This document shows, piece by piece, positions 1 through 13,758 of a stretch of DNA of 64,000 bases. Made by a program: the position numbers and the translations under genes. Source of the DNA: Dipteris shenzhenensis (Eukaryota > Polypodiophyta > Polypodiopsida > Gleicheniales); the NCBI GenBank assembly GCA_047967505.1, contig CM106540.1; one strand, written 5' to 3'. The notes beneath the pieces are model-generated. The model had not been told where the DNA came from. It made no database searches and saw only the letters and a program-made list of their open reading frames with translations. The number at the start of each line of letters is the position of its first letter. The stretch's first letter is position 1.

Positions 1-972
1 ATCTTTTGCAATGGCAGTTTGGTGGCAACTTTTATCTGCTTTACCAGCTTTAAGACTGAGCTAAAGGAAAGGATATGTGTACTGGCTGACAATGTATGAG
101 AGTGGCAAAATGGCTGGTAAGGTGGAGCGTGGTGGGTATTTTGTAGGATGGAGAAAGTGACGGACATTGTTTGTCATAGAAGCTTAGGTATGTTTGAAAA
201 TTGGGGTGGCTTTGTTACTTAGGAAGTACTTGCTGGAAAGGTCAATGTGGATGTGGACATGTGATTGTGATAGAAGCTTAGGTAGTGATGGAACATTGGG
301 GTGGCTTTGTTACCTAGAAAGTACTTGTTGGAAAGTTTAAAGATGAATGAGGATGTCACAGAGAATATGGTTTCTGTTTAGACTTTAGAAAAATGGCAAC
401 CTCAATTGTGGCACATATGCACATGGAATGTATTATGTCATATACAAAATCCATCATAAATCCACACTGCAATATTCACACTCCATCTTAGCCCTGTTCA
501 AATCGTTTCATAAATTTTCTAGCTCGGAACGATTTTAACATTTGGCCAATAAAGCTCAATTAGTATGATTAGGATTGAGCCTAAGAGTCGGCACAAGTGT
601 CTGTCTCTTTTCAGCATGAGTACGCATTCTGCAATCCACTGCTGATGTTTAGAATGTTCAGACACAAAAAAATTCAAAGATTCTACTATGTGTTGTAAGC
701 TATTCCTACCTGTTAGAGACTGTAAAGATGACAATGTTTACTTACCAGGATTCATACTGTTTAGATTTGGAGGTAAAAAGAGAGTGTTCTTGCGCTTGCT
801 GATCCATGGATGCAGCTATTGGTGAAAGATGGATAATCTGTTTAGGTAACACGACGGTGCATGGATTTGATGTAGGAACATGCCTGACTACTCACAGGAT
901 GATGTATCTCTATGTGTTGGAGCAGCTATGTGTTGTGACAAGACACAATGTTTTTGCCCAAACGTTTTGCAG
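1..972. other. Intron sequence upstream of first visible exon; 94-bp tandem repeat
   Basis: No kinesin exon found in any frame here. An imperfect direct repeat of period 94 occupies about 176-350: the ATAGAAGCTTAGGTA motif recurs at 176 and 270, each followed by a GGGGTGGCTTTGTTAC block. Probably part of the intron before the P-loop exon. Confidence 0.6.
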
Positions 973-1158
973 AGTGTGTTGGAAGGGTACAATGGAACCA
1001 TCATGGCTTATGGACAGACAGGAACGGGCAAAACTTTCACACTTGGAAAATTAGGGGAAGAAGACTCCTCTGATCGTGGTATAATGGTGCGTGCTATGGA
1101 GGACATTCTAGCAGATATCTCTTCAGAGCATGATTCTGTGACTGTTTCATACTTGCAG
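973..1158 (+). CDS. ARK: ARK kinesin exon (P-loop)
   Basis: Encodes [21 protein letters not shown] and on to DSVTVSYLQ. The Walker A P-loop GQTGTGKT is at 1012-1035 and binds ATP. The acceptor is a pyrimidine-rich stretch ending TTTTGCAG at 972; the donor is CAG/GTATAG at 1158/1159. The reading frame stays open upstream to about 880, but that stretch is Cys-rich and unlike a kinesin, so I treat it as intron. The preceding motor exons were not found in 1-972. Confidence 0.92.
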
Positions 1159-4100
1159 GTATAGTGCCTTTATTCTTGCCAAGGAAGGATCATTTTCTGG
1201 AGCATCTTCTGTATCACTGAACTTAGGTGCCAGAGCGTATGAGATCACGCCTAGCTAACATTTTAGGGACTTAACATTTGTAGATACTTTCATGTGGTTT
1301 CTCCATTTAGATCTAAGAAATGTGTGAGATTATCTTCATTCAAATTTTTTTTTCAAGGCAGGCCTGTGACCTTGCTTGAGGGTAGTCAAATGTAACAGGG
1401 GGAATATTGCTAACTGTTGGGCTGGCAATGTTTCTATTTCCTTCCTTTTTCCCCGCAGTGAGGAGGGGTGTTGCGGTTCAGATGGCGTACACAACACCAT
1501 GTTTGCTAAATGTTTACATATTTCTGGAGACCCATCCATTTTGTTTCAGCTATATTTCCACCCAGAGAAGTGCATTGTGATTCTGTGCTTTTTATGTTCT
1601 GTTTGCATAACTTAAATTGAAAAAAGAATGTACTACAATCCCAAAAGGCAAACTGGCTAAAGGCTATGTTACATACTCCTACTCTTCTTAGTTATTCTTT
1701 TGCAGTCTATCCTATGTTTCAATTCCAGGTGCTGCTCTTGAACTTTTTTGGTCAAAGATATAACTACCTCCCATTCTCCAACAATAGACACAATTTTCCA
1801 GAAAAAAGCAGCAATACTGACAATGGCATCTCTAGTGGATAAGCAAATGTGATAATGTCTTCCCATGTTTTATAAAAGATGAAATTTGCATTAAAAAAAC
1901 TGTTCTTCACCTCATGAATATGCGTGGTGATTACATTGTAAAACCAAAAAAGGAGATTTTGGGAAACAAATTTAAGAGCACACAGCGCACAAAAAATTCT
2001 TGGGTTGATGCACATTGTATCTATTTGTGTGGTCCCAAATTCTTGGGTATGGTTTTTCTCCTCATAGAAGTAGTTCTCAACTTGTGGGACACTAATGCCT
2101 GGAACCCCTGCATTGGGGATCCACACTGAAACGCTAGACTCTCCCAAACTAGGTATCAAATTGAACAATAAGAAATATGTGCATACTTTTTGGCAATCAT
2201 CCTAGAATAAAAAACTTGAGGTTTTTAAAAAAAAGAAATAAATATTTACCAAGAAAGTGGATATGCTTTGTGAAAAGGTGTCACAATTAATGAGGACAAT
2301 CCCCTCCAAATTCCAAGTGCACCACAACACACATACCAAGGTAGCACCGCGACACAAGGCTTCCCTCGTTAATACCATGTCACCCTCTCCTTTTCACCCC
2401 ATCTTCGTCTTGCCCCCAAGTAGTCATCTAATGTTCCAAACTTGCTCAGAGAAATTTCAAACAATACGAATTTCCTTATATCCACAAGTAAGTTTGGATG
2501 GATGTTGGGAATAAGATTTAAGGGGTGTCATTCATAAATTTATTTTTTAAATTAAATGAAAGGGTTATAGCACAATACCTCTAGCAACATTGAAAGCCTT
2601 TTACAAGCGATTCCAAAAGCCTATGGGGACTTCGTTTTCAATGAGAGGAGAATGTTACCTATGGAGACTTCTCTGTTAAAGAGATGAGAATGTTACACTT
2701 CTAAACGAAACAAAAAGGTCAAACTAGGGTAGGATATTCGAGGTTGAGACCTAAGCTAGTAGGTGTATTGGACATGAAGATGGTTAGGGCCACTTGAATA
2801 GCTTACTTCATGAAGCTGGTTAGGCCCATTTGAATAGCTAGGACATCTACGGCAATTGAGGCTTCCATCTGTCTTAGCATTGATCCCTAGGACAAAGGAC
2901 CTTGGCTGATGGAGGTGTGCATGCACTCACCCGCCTTCATGTGGTAAAGGTAGTTTCATCATCCTACTGTTCCATAGGCGTGTAGTTATCAATGTTGCGC
3001 GTGCCCCTGTGTGGTGGAAATGCATGAGCACACGCCGGTGTGCTTCTTGCTTTTCGAGGTTGATTCGCAACAAGGTCTAGATTGGAGGAACTGGAAGCAG
3101 TTGCATTGGGGCTGATTATTTAACCCCTTGGGGACAAGTAACAAAACCATATCTTGAGACACCAGAACCATAGGCTGTATAGGCAAAATCTGACTGTGAA
3201 CTGAATCCCTAGGGGAGTATTATTTCGCCCCTTCTGTGTATCATCCATCCCCATAAGTTATACGTTTTCAATAATCCATCCGTTAGGTAATATGGTACTA
3301 CCGAAATCTACAAACTCCATAGGAAGAATGGGGCAAAAGGGAGGAGCGTAGAAGAGAAACCAAGCCACAAATTGAAAGGGAAAATAGGCATCCCTCTATC
3401 CATCTCTTTCTCTTTTCCTATATACTTGTTCTAATGATTGTTTCTTTCAGTCTTTTATGAATCCCTCTGTCCATCTCTTTCTCTTTTCCATATATACTTG
3501 TCCTAATAATTGTTTGTTTCAGTCTTTTGTGAATGCAAAGAGGGGGGAGCTTCGAAAGAGAAGACAAGTGGAGATTCGAGGCAAGAAACATCCCTCTTCT
3601 CCGTATCTATTTCTCTCTCTTCTTTCATTCTTTCATGAGAAGAGAAGAGGAGAGAAGCATGAAAAGAGAAAGGAGAGGACATGTGTCAGGAGGACGTAAA
3701 TTTATGGGAATTTTGATTTGTGACTCCTGTAATTTACGTGTGACTGGGTCTCTTGGGCATGGAAGTCTCGCCAAGTGTGCGGGACTTGGGGAATTAAAAT
3801 TCCTAGCGGGTCCTTGGCGATTGTGAATGTGCTGGCCAATTACTAGGCAATTAATTCCTAGGACCAATGTGTGCAATAGAGGGGCAAAAGAGTGGTGCAA
3901 TTAAAATTTGCTTATTTTAGCACGGGACTCCAAAATCAGCAGCATGCAGGAGCCCAAAATCAAGGCTGGAAGAGAAAATCCATGGCAATTTTTCCCTGGA
4001 GCCTGCCTGGAGCTAAGCAACTTGTTTTCAGGCTGGATTTTGGACTTCTGTTGCTACTGGTGACCTCCGGGCTGGTGGGCGACCTGTTTGGATGCTGTTT

Positions 4101-7100
4101 CCGCTGCCAGAAGCTGAGCAGGAAGAATTGCGATTTCTCCACAGGCTGGTTTTTGCTGTTTTTGGGTCCCAGAGGTATGGCAATTTCTTCTATAGGATGT
4201 TTTCACCGATTTTTGGGATCCTGAAGGAGAGACTTTTGGAGCTGCCTTTGGACTGCGCCAAGGCTGAATCATCTATTCTAACGACCTGATTCCTATGGAT
4301 TCTAGGTAGAGGAAGGCTGGTCTTTGCCTGCTTTTTCCGTTTCTAGACTGGTTGTTGGCTGGTTATTGCGCTGGGTATTGCTGTTGGGCAGTGGCCAGGG
4401 TGACTATAGATAGGGACGACCTGTTTTGGAAGGGTTTTCCTAGCTAGTTGCGCGAGAGTTTTGGCCGTCTTTGGCTTTTTTGTAGTTGTTAGCTGTGTCT
4501 GGCTGGTTGGGTACTTGGTTGTGCAGGTGCAATGAGTAGACATATAGTTTATGCCTTTGGGTTTTGTTGCACACTTGGTCGGAAGGAAGAGTGCGTGATT
4601 GCCTAGTGTTTGGATGCATGTTCGCCATATAAAGTTGAGCAGGAACTGCAGGGTGTGTAGGGTATTGGAAGTCTGTGGACAATGGTGTGCGTGTGGTGCA
4701 GCTTTCAGGAGACAGCCTCTTGGCTTTATATGAATATTAAAGAAATACCTTAAGGGGCGTTAGTGTTTGGGGAATCGGTGTCTTTGTTTTTAAGTAGGAG
4801 CGCTCTAGCTCTCTGTGATTTAATCTGTGTTGATTAATAATTTGAGTATGGCTATGATTAAAGTGGATCCTACCACCCTTTGATGAGTGAAGGCTGGTTT
4901 CATGGTTCCATTGCCGGGATCCACCTAACTTCTTTAAGAGGTGAGCCTATGGTTGGCTTGGTGCAAGTCCTGCAGACAAGGCAAAGGATATAGCACACAG
5001 GGAAAGATCTCTGACTCTCACAGAAGAGGAAGACGAAGAGAGAATGTCAGAGAGGGATCTCAGCATGTTGCTAAGCAGCAGGTTGACAATACTGATGAGG
5101 AGGATATGGATTTCTTCAAGGCATAGTTGCAGAGCTTTTTTTCAATTTTCACAGGACCCTCATCTTCAGAAGATTTTGAATTCTGAAACGCAGCTTAAGA
5201 AAAGGAAGTTTGATGATGCAGATAAGGGGTTTGAAGTTAACAAGAGATCGCATGTGAATTTTCAGGTTCAGCCCCTGCAAAACCCCTATGGTTTGCAGCA
5301 ATCTAATGTTATTCTGGGGCAGAATCAAGGCAATAATTTCTTGTCTATAGTTTCCAGACATCAAGGAGTTATTGCACCCCCTGTGCAACATGGTTATTTC
5401 GGTGGAGGATCGGTTTTCCAGGCTATGGTCAGCCCTCAAGCACAATTTGCTGGTATGCCTGCAAGTCAGATGGTGGGGTTTCAGCCTATGATGCAGCCCC
5501 TAGGACAGAATTTGATGTATGCAAATGTTGGGGTAGCAAACAAGAATACCTAATGCAGTAGCATGCAATATGGTTATGCGGAATATGCAACATTCAGGAG
5601 CTGGTCTGAATAATACAGCTTTGCCTCATGGTGTTGGTGCTTGAGATAGTGTGAGTGCTGCTGTTCCTTTTGCTCAGGCTCCTATATATGATAACTTGAC
5701 ACGGAAAGGGAAAGTGAAAGACTTTGAAGAAGCTGGAGCTGTGGTCAAATTTGAGACGTTTAGTAGTACTCAGGATAAGCTTAAGGATTTGACCTTTCTT
5801 CAGCAGTTTGATGCAGTGTATACTGGAGGAAATTTTTCTGAGTCATCTAAGATACGTCGGGCTGCAAGTTTTCTGAAGGGTGATGCTCTCAAGTGGTGGA
5901 CCACTGTGCTCATGCAGATTACTGCACCTACTACTTGGGTAGGATTTAAACAAGTGTTTTTAGCTGCGTGGCTTACTACAACTTTTGAGGTTGACATCAT
6001 GACTACTTGGCATGAAATGAATACAAACAACTGCCGAGAACTTGTGTCACGGGGACGTGAAGTTATGAATGGTAACTAACTTTGGCTTAGGGGACTAGCC
6101 CAGGGGAAGCGACGCTTCCCAGAAGTCCCTAGGTGCACACACTAGGCCTACTTGCTAGGGGCAAGGCAAGGTTTAGAGGGGTCTAAATGTTGGGCCCAAG
6201 GAGAAACCAATGTTTCATTGGTTAGCTAGGACTTTAATGTGAGGGGCAAACCAATGTTCCATTGGTTTGGGAGGGTTAGAGCATTAATGAGGGGCCATGT
6301 GGCAATCCCCCATGCATGCATCTCCCCCCTTCATTCCTCTCTCACGAATCTTGAGGCACCATTAATGCTTGTACGGGCTTTTTGATGTTGCTGGTTTTCA
6401 CTCATTTTCACGCATCCCAAGGCTGTTGTATGGACAATTGCACGCATCCCGAGGGAGCTTGGACCTTGGAACTTTGCTGCTCCTCCTTTCCTAAGGTGAT
6501 TGGAGCTGCAAACTCTGTTTTTCTGCACGGATTTTGAGGCTGGAACAGTCCCCAAGAGGAGATCCCCTACAAGCTGTACGGGCCTGTTTTTGCTGCTGTT
6601 CTCTGCATTTTGGAGCTGGCACGCACCCCGAAGCAGAATCTAGAAGCTGTACGGTGGACTTTCTTCCATTTCGAGCTGTCTTCTTCGCTGGTTTCTGTGA
6701 TTTGCACACATCTCGAGGCCTTGGAGCTGGTGGACTAGCCTTTCCCTCTCCTCTTTTGGCCTCTTCACCAGTGAGCCTTGCTCTTCTCACATTTCTCAGC
6801 TCCCAGTTTTCCTTTCTCTTTTCCTTCTTCTCTCAGCTGCCAGTTCCTCCTGCTAGCCTCCACACTAGATCTATTGCTTCTGGAGGTGTTTCAGAGCTGG
6901 ATTGAAGTCAGTTAAAGCTGGTTTGAGTTCTCTTGTCGCTATCTCTTTCATGTTGATTGCATTTGGGTATTTTGGAAGCTTGTTATTGCTCCATTTGTTG
7001 TTGGAAGCCCCTCTTGACCCTTCATGCAATGAATAGGCACCCTATCACAGAGGGTGTAACCAGATTGGAGTCAAAGGGGGTAGTGTGTGGATTTTCTTCC

Positions 7101-10100
7101 GGTATTGTGGTCACTTGTTGAGTCTGAGATCTGTGTTGAAGCTTGATCACCCCAAGAGACTGGTCAGTGAGTTGTGGGATTGCCAGTCCTGGTTGAGTAA
7201 GTTGGATGCTTTGTGGAATGCTTGGACACCTTTACAGTTGGTCATGGACAATGGTGAATGCCTTAGCCTTGCCTTGGCACTTGGGTACTAGTGTGTACAC
7301 TAGGATGGAATGTAGGTTATAGCCAAGGTTTGGCTTGGATAGTGGAATTGCCCCGTGGGGCAGAGCACAAGGGTGAGCCCTTGTATGTACCAATTTCATT
7401 CCTAAAGAAATAAATAAATACCAGAAGGGGCGCCAAGTGTTTGGGGCCAGTGTGCTGTCTTGTACTTGGTTTCATTGAGCAGGGGCACTCTAGCCTCCAT
7501 TAAGTTATTTCTCCAATTGTTTCTAAGTGGTATTGTTTAAAGTTAAGTGGTTGGAAATGATGCAATGTGGCTTTGAATAATGAATATGCAATGCAAGTGA
7601 TGGTCTACTGCCCTTAAGGAAATTGAAGGCTGGTTACATCTTGAGGAGTACAATAGTAAATTTTGGGCGGCTTTGTTGCCTGTAAGCTCCTATCGGCATG
7701 TTCCTTTCTCTGAGTAGATAGAGAAGGATTGCTGTGGCTTGCCAAAGGAGCTTAGAGACTATTGTACGAAAACGAAGGTTTCTAACAATTGATTGAGAAT
7801 GCTAGCTCATCATTTGCCTTAATGCAGGGAAAGACTTTGGGATTCAAGGGTGGTCAGAAGCATGAAGTCAAGAAAGATAGCACAAAGAAGAAGTTTGGGT
7901 CTCGTCCTTTCAAATAGAGAAGAAGGCCAACCACCAGAAAGCTGCGATTGTTGCAGGGTAGTGGCAAAAGAATAAGAAGGTGGCTGCTTATTTATCTCCA
8001 GAAGAGCTGAAATCTTTGTATGAGGAAAAGAAGTGCTTTAAATGCAAGGAACCGGGACACATATCCAGGGATTGCCTAAAGTGGAAAGAGAAGAAGGTTG
8101 ATGCAGATAAGAGTGATCAAAAGGGAAGGAAATTGAAGACCATGGCTGGTTTGATGCCAGATGTAATCAGTGAACAGCCCCAGGGTGAAGAAACAGAGTT
8201 TTGCAGGGCTTGGGGTAAGATTCTGAATCAAGCAGCCCTCATCTTCTTTGATCCTGGCGCGAAGGCTAATTTAATATTTGCAGATATGGCAACCAGATTA
8301 GGGATCCGTGCAGATGAGATGGGACCGAGTTGTGAAGCTGGCATGGCTAATCTAGAGTTTAGCACTCCTGTCACTCCCATTATAGGGAAGCTTCGCTTGC
8401 ATATTTAGTCTTTGGTGGACAGCGAAGACTTCTATATCATGCCTCTCTCTAGTTGTGATGTTTTGCTGGGAATTCCATGGATGCACTGCTGCTTGGATGC
8501 AGTGATAGAAGCCAAAAAGAGAAAAATTACAGTTTGTCATAAAGGGACGACCCATGTAATTGATGCTAAATTGAAAGGGAATCTGTCTCAGTTGTAACAG
8601 CTTCTGCCATTAATTTCATAATGAAAAATCATATTTCAGCGTACATGGTTTTTGCTAAGGAGATTCCTCCAGTGAATGAAGAGCATACTGTTTCTCGTTT
8701 GGATAGAGAAGGAGCTATCTTTTTAGATCAGTTTTCAAATTGTTTTTCAAATGAATTGCCTAGTGAGCTTCTGCCAGAAAGGCCAGAAGACCATGGGATT
8801 GATATTCTGCCTGGAAGTAGTCCGTGCAGGGTCAGTGCAGTGCAGCAAGAGGAGATTATGAGTCAGGTTAATGACCTCTTGGAGAAGGGGTTAATTCAGC
8901 CAAGTTCGTCACCTTATTTCTTTCTAGTCTTGTTGGTACATGAGAAGGATGGTTCCTGGCGTATGTCGATCGACTACGGCGCCTTGAACATTTAGAATCG
9001 CTTCCTGATACCCAGAATATATGATATTTTGGATAGGTTGAAGGGGGGAGCTGTATTCAGCTGCCTTGGTTTAAAGAGTGGGTATCACCAGGTTCGCATC
9101 CGCCCAGAAAATGTGCATAAGATGCTTTTAGGACTTCTTTTGGGTTGTATGAGTTCTTGGTCATGCCCTTTGGACTCACTAATACTCCTGCAACATTTAA
9201 TCGCATGATGGACAAGATCTTTCGAAATCACAAAGCCTTTGTTGAGACATTCTTTGATGACATGATTGTGTTTTCGAAAGATGAAGAGAATCATCGGGAG
9301 CATTTGGCAATTGTGTTTGCAGAGCTGAGGAAACAAAGGCTGTTTATTAACCCCAAGAAGAGTGAGTTTTTCGTGGTTGGCTGAAATTCATTTTCTGGGG
9401 TATATTGTTTCCAAGGAAGGAGTCTGGATGGATCCGACCAAAGTGGAGGCCATAAAGAGTTGGCCACAAATCGAAGAACTTGCATAAAGCTCGCAGTTTC
9501 TTGGGCTTGTGTCCATACTACGGCCGCTTTATCTCTCATTTTGCAAATATTGCAGCTCCCTTGCATGCACTGTCAAAGAAAGAAAGAGCATTTTTGTGGA
9601 CAAAGGAGGTAAATGACTCTTTTGAGGAGATGAAATAGAAGCTTATAACAGATCCGGTGCTGATTTTGCCAGATTTGCAGAAATCTTTTCATGTGCATGT
9701 AGATGCCTGTGGTAAGAATGATATTGGAGCTGTCCTGGCACAGGATGGGCACCTTGTTAGCCTATGAGAGTCGCATATTACAGCCAGCTGAAAAGCATTT
9801 ACAGATTTATGAGAAGATGTTGGCTGTCCTTCATGCCTTGTCCACTTGGAAACATTATCTTCTAGGAGCTGATTTTACGGTCTAGACGGATCATCAGTCC
9901 TTACACTATTTTTTGACGCAATCTAAGCTGTCCGAGAAGCACATGAGGTGGGCAAACTTCTTGTCTATGTTTCATTTTCAAATTGTACATTTTGAAGGCA
10001 AGAATAATGTGGTTGCAGATGCCTTGTCTTGAAAGCTGTAAGTTTCAATTGTGACAATTGCCTATCATAATGAGCTTGATGTCATGAAGGATCAGTATGC

Positions 10101-13100
10101 AGATGATGAGCAATTTGTTGTTATTTATGATCAGCTTGCAAATGGGCAAAGACATGAGCATTATGTTCTGAAGAATGGTTATATGATGATGCATGGCAAG
10201 CTGTGCATCACTAAGCAGTTGAGGCAGAAAGTCATGAGTGAATGTCATGATCCAGCATATGCAAGACATCGTGGTATTGATGCTACGGTTGAGGTGGTGG
10301 AGCATTTCTTTTATTAGCCTATGCTGCGTCGTGATGTTGAAGAGTATGTTCGTACATGCATGATTTGTCAGAAGGTGAAGTATGATCGTCAGAAGACTCC
10401 TGGATTGTTACATCCTTTGCCCATTCCAGATGGACCATGGGAAAGCATTGCCATGGACTTCATCTTTGATTCGCCCAGGACTCCTACTGTAATGATGGAA
10501 TATGGACGATCATTGATCGATTTAGCAAGCAAGCACATTTAATTCTTGTATGAAATAAGATTGGGGATATGGCAAAGTTGTTTATGCATAATATTTTTAA
10601 GTATCATGGCATGCCTACGTCTATCGTGAGTGATAGAGATCCTCGCATGACCAATTTGTTTTGGCAGGGACTTTTTGAGAATATGGGCACTAGTCTTTAG
10701 TTTTCTTTTGCTTTTCATCCGCAGACAGATGGGCAATTGGAGGAGGCTAATTCCACAGCGTTGGCTTTGCTTAAATGCTATGTTTCGGACCACCAGTCAT
10801 AGTGGGAGAAATTTCTACTGTTGGTTGAGTATGCATATAATAACACGGTACATTCTTCTACAGGTAAACCTCCATTTGAGATAGTGGAAGCAGGTGTACG
10901 ATTCCACCTATCTTGCAGATAAAAGATTAAATTTTTGAGGCTGATAAGTATGTGGAAAGTATGGATGTAGCTTATCAGAAGGTGAAGCAAGCACTTCAGC
11001 GGTCACAGGATAGCAAAAGAGGGCAGCAAACAAACACCGTCGTGAAGTTGACATTAGAGAAGGTGATTGTTTCTTGCTGCGTTTTCAGAAGTCAAGGCTG
11101 AAAAGTACAAGGGGTTGTACTTGGCTTTTTCCTAAGTTGAGTATGAGGTATTATGGGACTTTTAAGGTAACCGAGAGAATTAATGATATAGCATTCCGGT
11201 TACACTTGCTTGATCATTGGAGGACTCACAATGCTTTCCATGTGAGTCTTCTCAAGCCTTTTCAGGGTGAGAGTGCATGAGGATCTACCTTGGCAGATGC
11301 AACTAGAAGTGGAAGTATTAGATGAAGCTCTTGTATCTGAGCAAATTCTAGCACATAAGGAAAGGAAGGTAAGCAGTAAATTTTACCCGACGCTACTTGG
11401 TGAAATTTCGGAATTATTCATCATTGCATGCGAAGTGGTTGGAGGAGGAGGAATTGGCAGATACTCCTTAGGTGCTGCAACTATACCTTGAGGCTTTTCA
11501 GTTCGAGCCAAATGTTGGTTGGCTATCCTTTCAGACTTGGTTGATCTGTTAGCGGTATTCTTGGATGTCCTTTCAAATCTGGCTTTAATTTTGCTATTTT
11601 CTTTTTTCTTTTTCTGTTGTCTTTGTTCGCAGGCAATCGTGGACATTTGCCTTCTTTGAAATTTGCTATTTTTAGCACGGAACTCCAAAATTATCACAGG
11701 ATACCTGTTTGGCATGCAAGAGCCCAATCAGGGCAGGAAGAGAGAGAATCCATCGAAATTTTCCCTGGAGCCTGTTTGGAGCTGAGTGACCTGTTTTCAG
11801 GCTGGATTTTGGACTTCTGCTGGTGTTGGTGACCTCCAGGCTAGTGGGCGACCTGTTGGATGCTGTTTCTACAGCTGGAAGCTGAGCAGGAAGAATTGCG
11901 ATTTCTCTATAGGCTAGTTTTTGCTGTTTCTGGGCCCGAGAAGTGTGGCAATTTCCTCTACAGGCTTCTTTCACTGATTTCTAGGCTCCAGAAGGAGAGG
12001 CGATTCATCTTGTTGCTTTCGGAGCTGCATATAGGGTGCAGAAATTGGGGCGAAATGCTTTGTGTTTGATACCTATCAGTTGCTGTTGGTTTCGGGACCT
12101 TTTCCAAGTGGGACAACCTGTTTTGGAGCTGCCTTTGGACTGCGCCAGGGCTGAATCATCATGTCTTTGCTGGATTCATGGTTTTCCAGTTCAAACGACC
12201 TGATTCCTATGGATTCTGGGTAGAGGAAGGCTTGTCTTTGCTTGCTTTTGCCGTTTTCGGACTGGTATTGTTTCCAGGCAGAGGAAGGCTGATTTATGCT
12301 ATTGGGCCGTGGTCAGGGTGACTACAGATAGGGATGACCTATTTTGGAAGGGTTTTCCTAGATGGTTTTTCCTGAGTTTTGGCTGTCTTTGGCTTTTTAG
12401 CAGCTGTTCAACCATGTCTGGCTGGTTGGGCACTTGATTGTGCAGGTGCAGTGAGCAGACCGATAGTTTATGCTTTTGGATTCTGTTGCACGCTTGGTCG
12501 AAAGGAAGAGTGTGTGATTGCCTAGTGTTTGGATGCATATTTGCCATATAAAGTTGAGCAGGAATTTCAGGGTGTGTAGGATATTGGAAGTCTGTGGGCA
12601 GTGGTTTGCCTGTGGTGCAGCTTTCAGGAGACCACCTCTTGGCTTTATATGAAAATTAAAGAAATACCGCAAGGGGCGCCAGTGTTTGGGGCCAATTGGT
12701 GTCTTTGTTTCTAAGTAGGAGCGCTCTAGCTCCCTGTGATTTAATATGTGGTGATTATTGCATGACCTCTATAGTGCAAAATAGAAGCTGGCCTGGAGTC
12801 GTTATTATCCTGCTCATTATCATTCACCCATTCAATGTTGGGAAAGCTTGTTTTGATCTTTGTCAATATTTCACACTGTGTCCTTTTTGTACCAATCTCT
12901 TGGGAGTCCCCCTATTCTAATCTTCAGCGCATTATCACATCTAGCTTCGTGTTCCTTAATCTCTGCTTGAATATCAGACTTACTTGCTTTGTTGTCCACT
13001 TCCACACTCACTTCCTTCTTAGCAGTTTGTACTTCAGTGTGAACAAGATCTTTGACTGTAGAGACTAGCTGCGGGGTAGGGGGGGAATCCTTACAAGATT

Positions 13101-13706
13101 TTACAGCCTCATCAATTACTGCCTGCTTACCAGGCCCTTCCAGAATGTGAAGTCGGGCCTTTACTTCTGCTAGCTCTAATCGTAGCTCTCTCACTGCCTG
13201 TTGCAGATAAAAAATTTGATCCTGTTGCCCGAGGATGGGTCGTTTTGAGCCTTCTTGTTGGTAATTCCGTGCATATGGAGAGGGTGTCATTGCTGCAACT
13301 GTAGAGTACCGAGTCTTGATGGATGTTGAAGGAGTTGAGGGAGTTGAGGGGGGCTTGGAGGAGAGGGTAGGCCAGTAGTCCATAGTTGGCTGTATGTTGA
13401 ATCCCCTAGCTTAACCTAATCCCTGGGTTGGGTTGGGGGTTTAGCCCAACTTGGGGTTAGGGAGGACTAGGACTAGGACTAGGTACAGACGGGAGGTATG
13501 GAGAGGTGTTGACAGGTGGGTACGGATGTACGACTCTGAGGTGTGGTGCGGACGACGAAGGGCAAAGGTACGGACGAAGGCATGGGCTGTACGGTACGGA
13601 GAGAGGGGGTTGTACGAGGAGAGGCTGTTCGGAGAGGAGAGGCTAGCGGCTGTACGGACGGAGAGCTATGGGAGAGGCTGTACGGACCGGGGGTGGGGGA
13701 GGGGGG

Positions 13707-13758
<52 letters not shown>

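Larger units (their letters stand above)
3904..12757 (+). mobile_element. Ty3/gypsy chromovirus 1, degenerate, with both LTRs
   Basis: An LTR retrotransposon in sense orientation inside the kinesin intron. Two LTR copies flank gag, CCHC zinc knuckle, aspartic protease, reverse transcriptase, RNase H, integrase and a chromodomain, in the order of Metaviridae chromoviruses. Every gene carries stops or frameshifts. The LTRs differ at many positions and by indels, so the insertion is old. Gag is split by a foreign LTR at about 6072-7787. The RNase H and integrase regions closely resemble those of the second gypsy element at 50-56 kb, so both belong to one lineage. Confidence 0.9.

Noticed and set aside
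755-800. GGKKRVF-like stretch resembling the KRVY motif of the preceding motor exon
   Set aside because: Surrounding residues do not match and there are no suitable splice sites.
880-972. Upstream extension of the first kinesin exon
   Set aside because: In frame, but Cys-rich and unlike kinesin motors; a good acceptor (TTTTGCAG) sits at 972.
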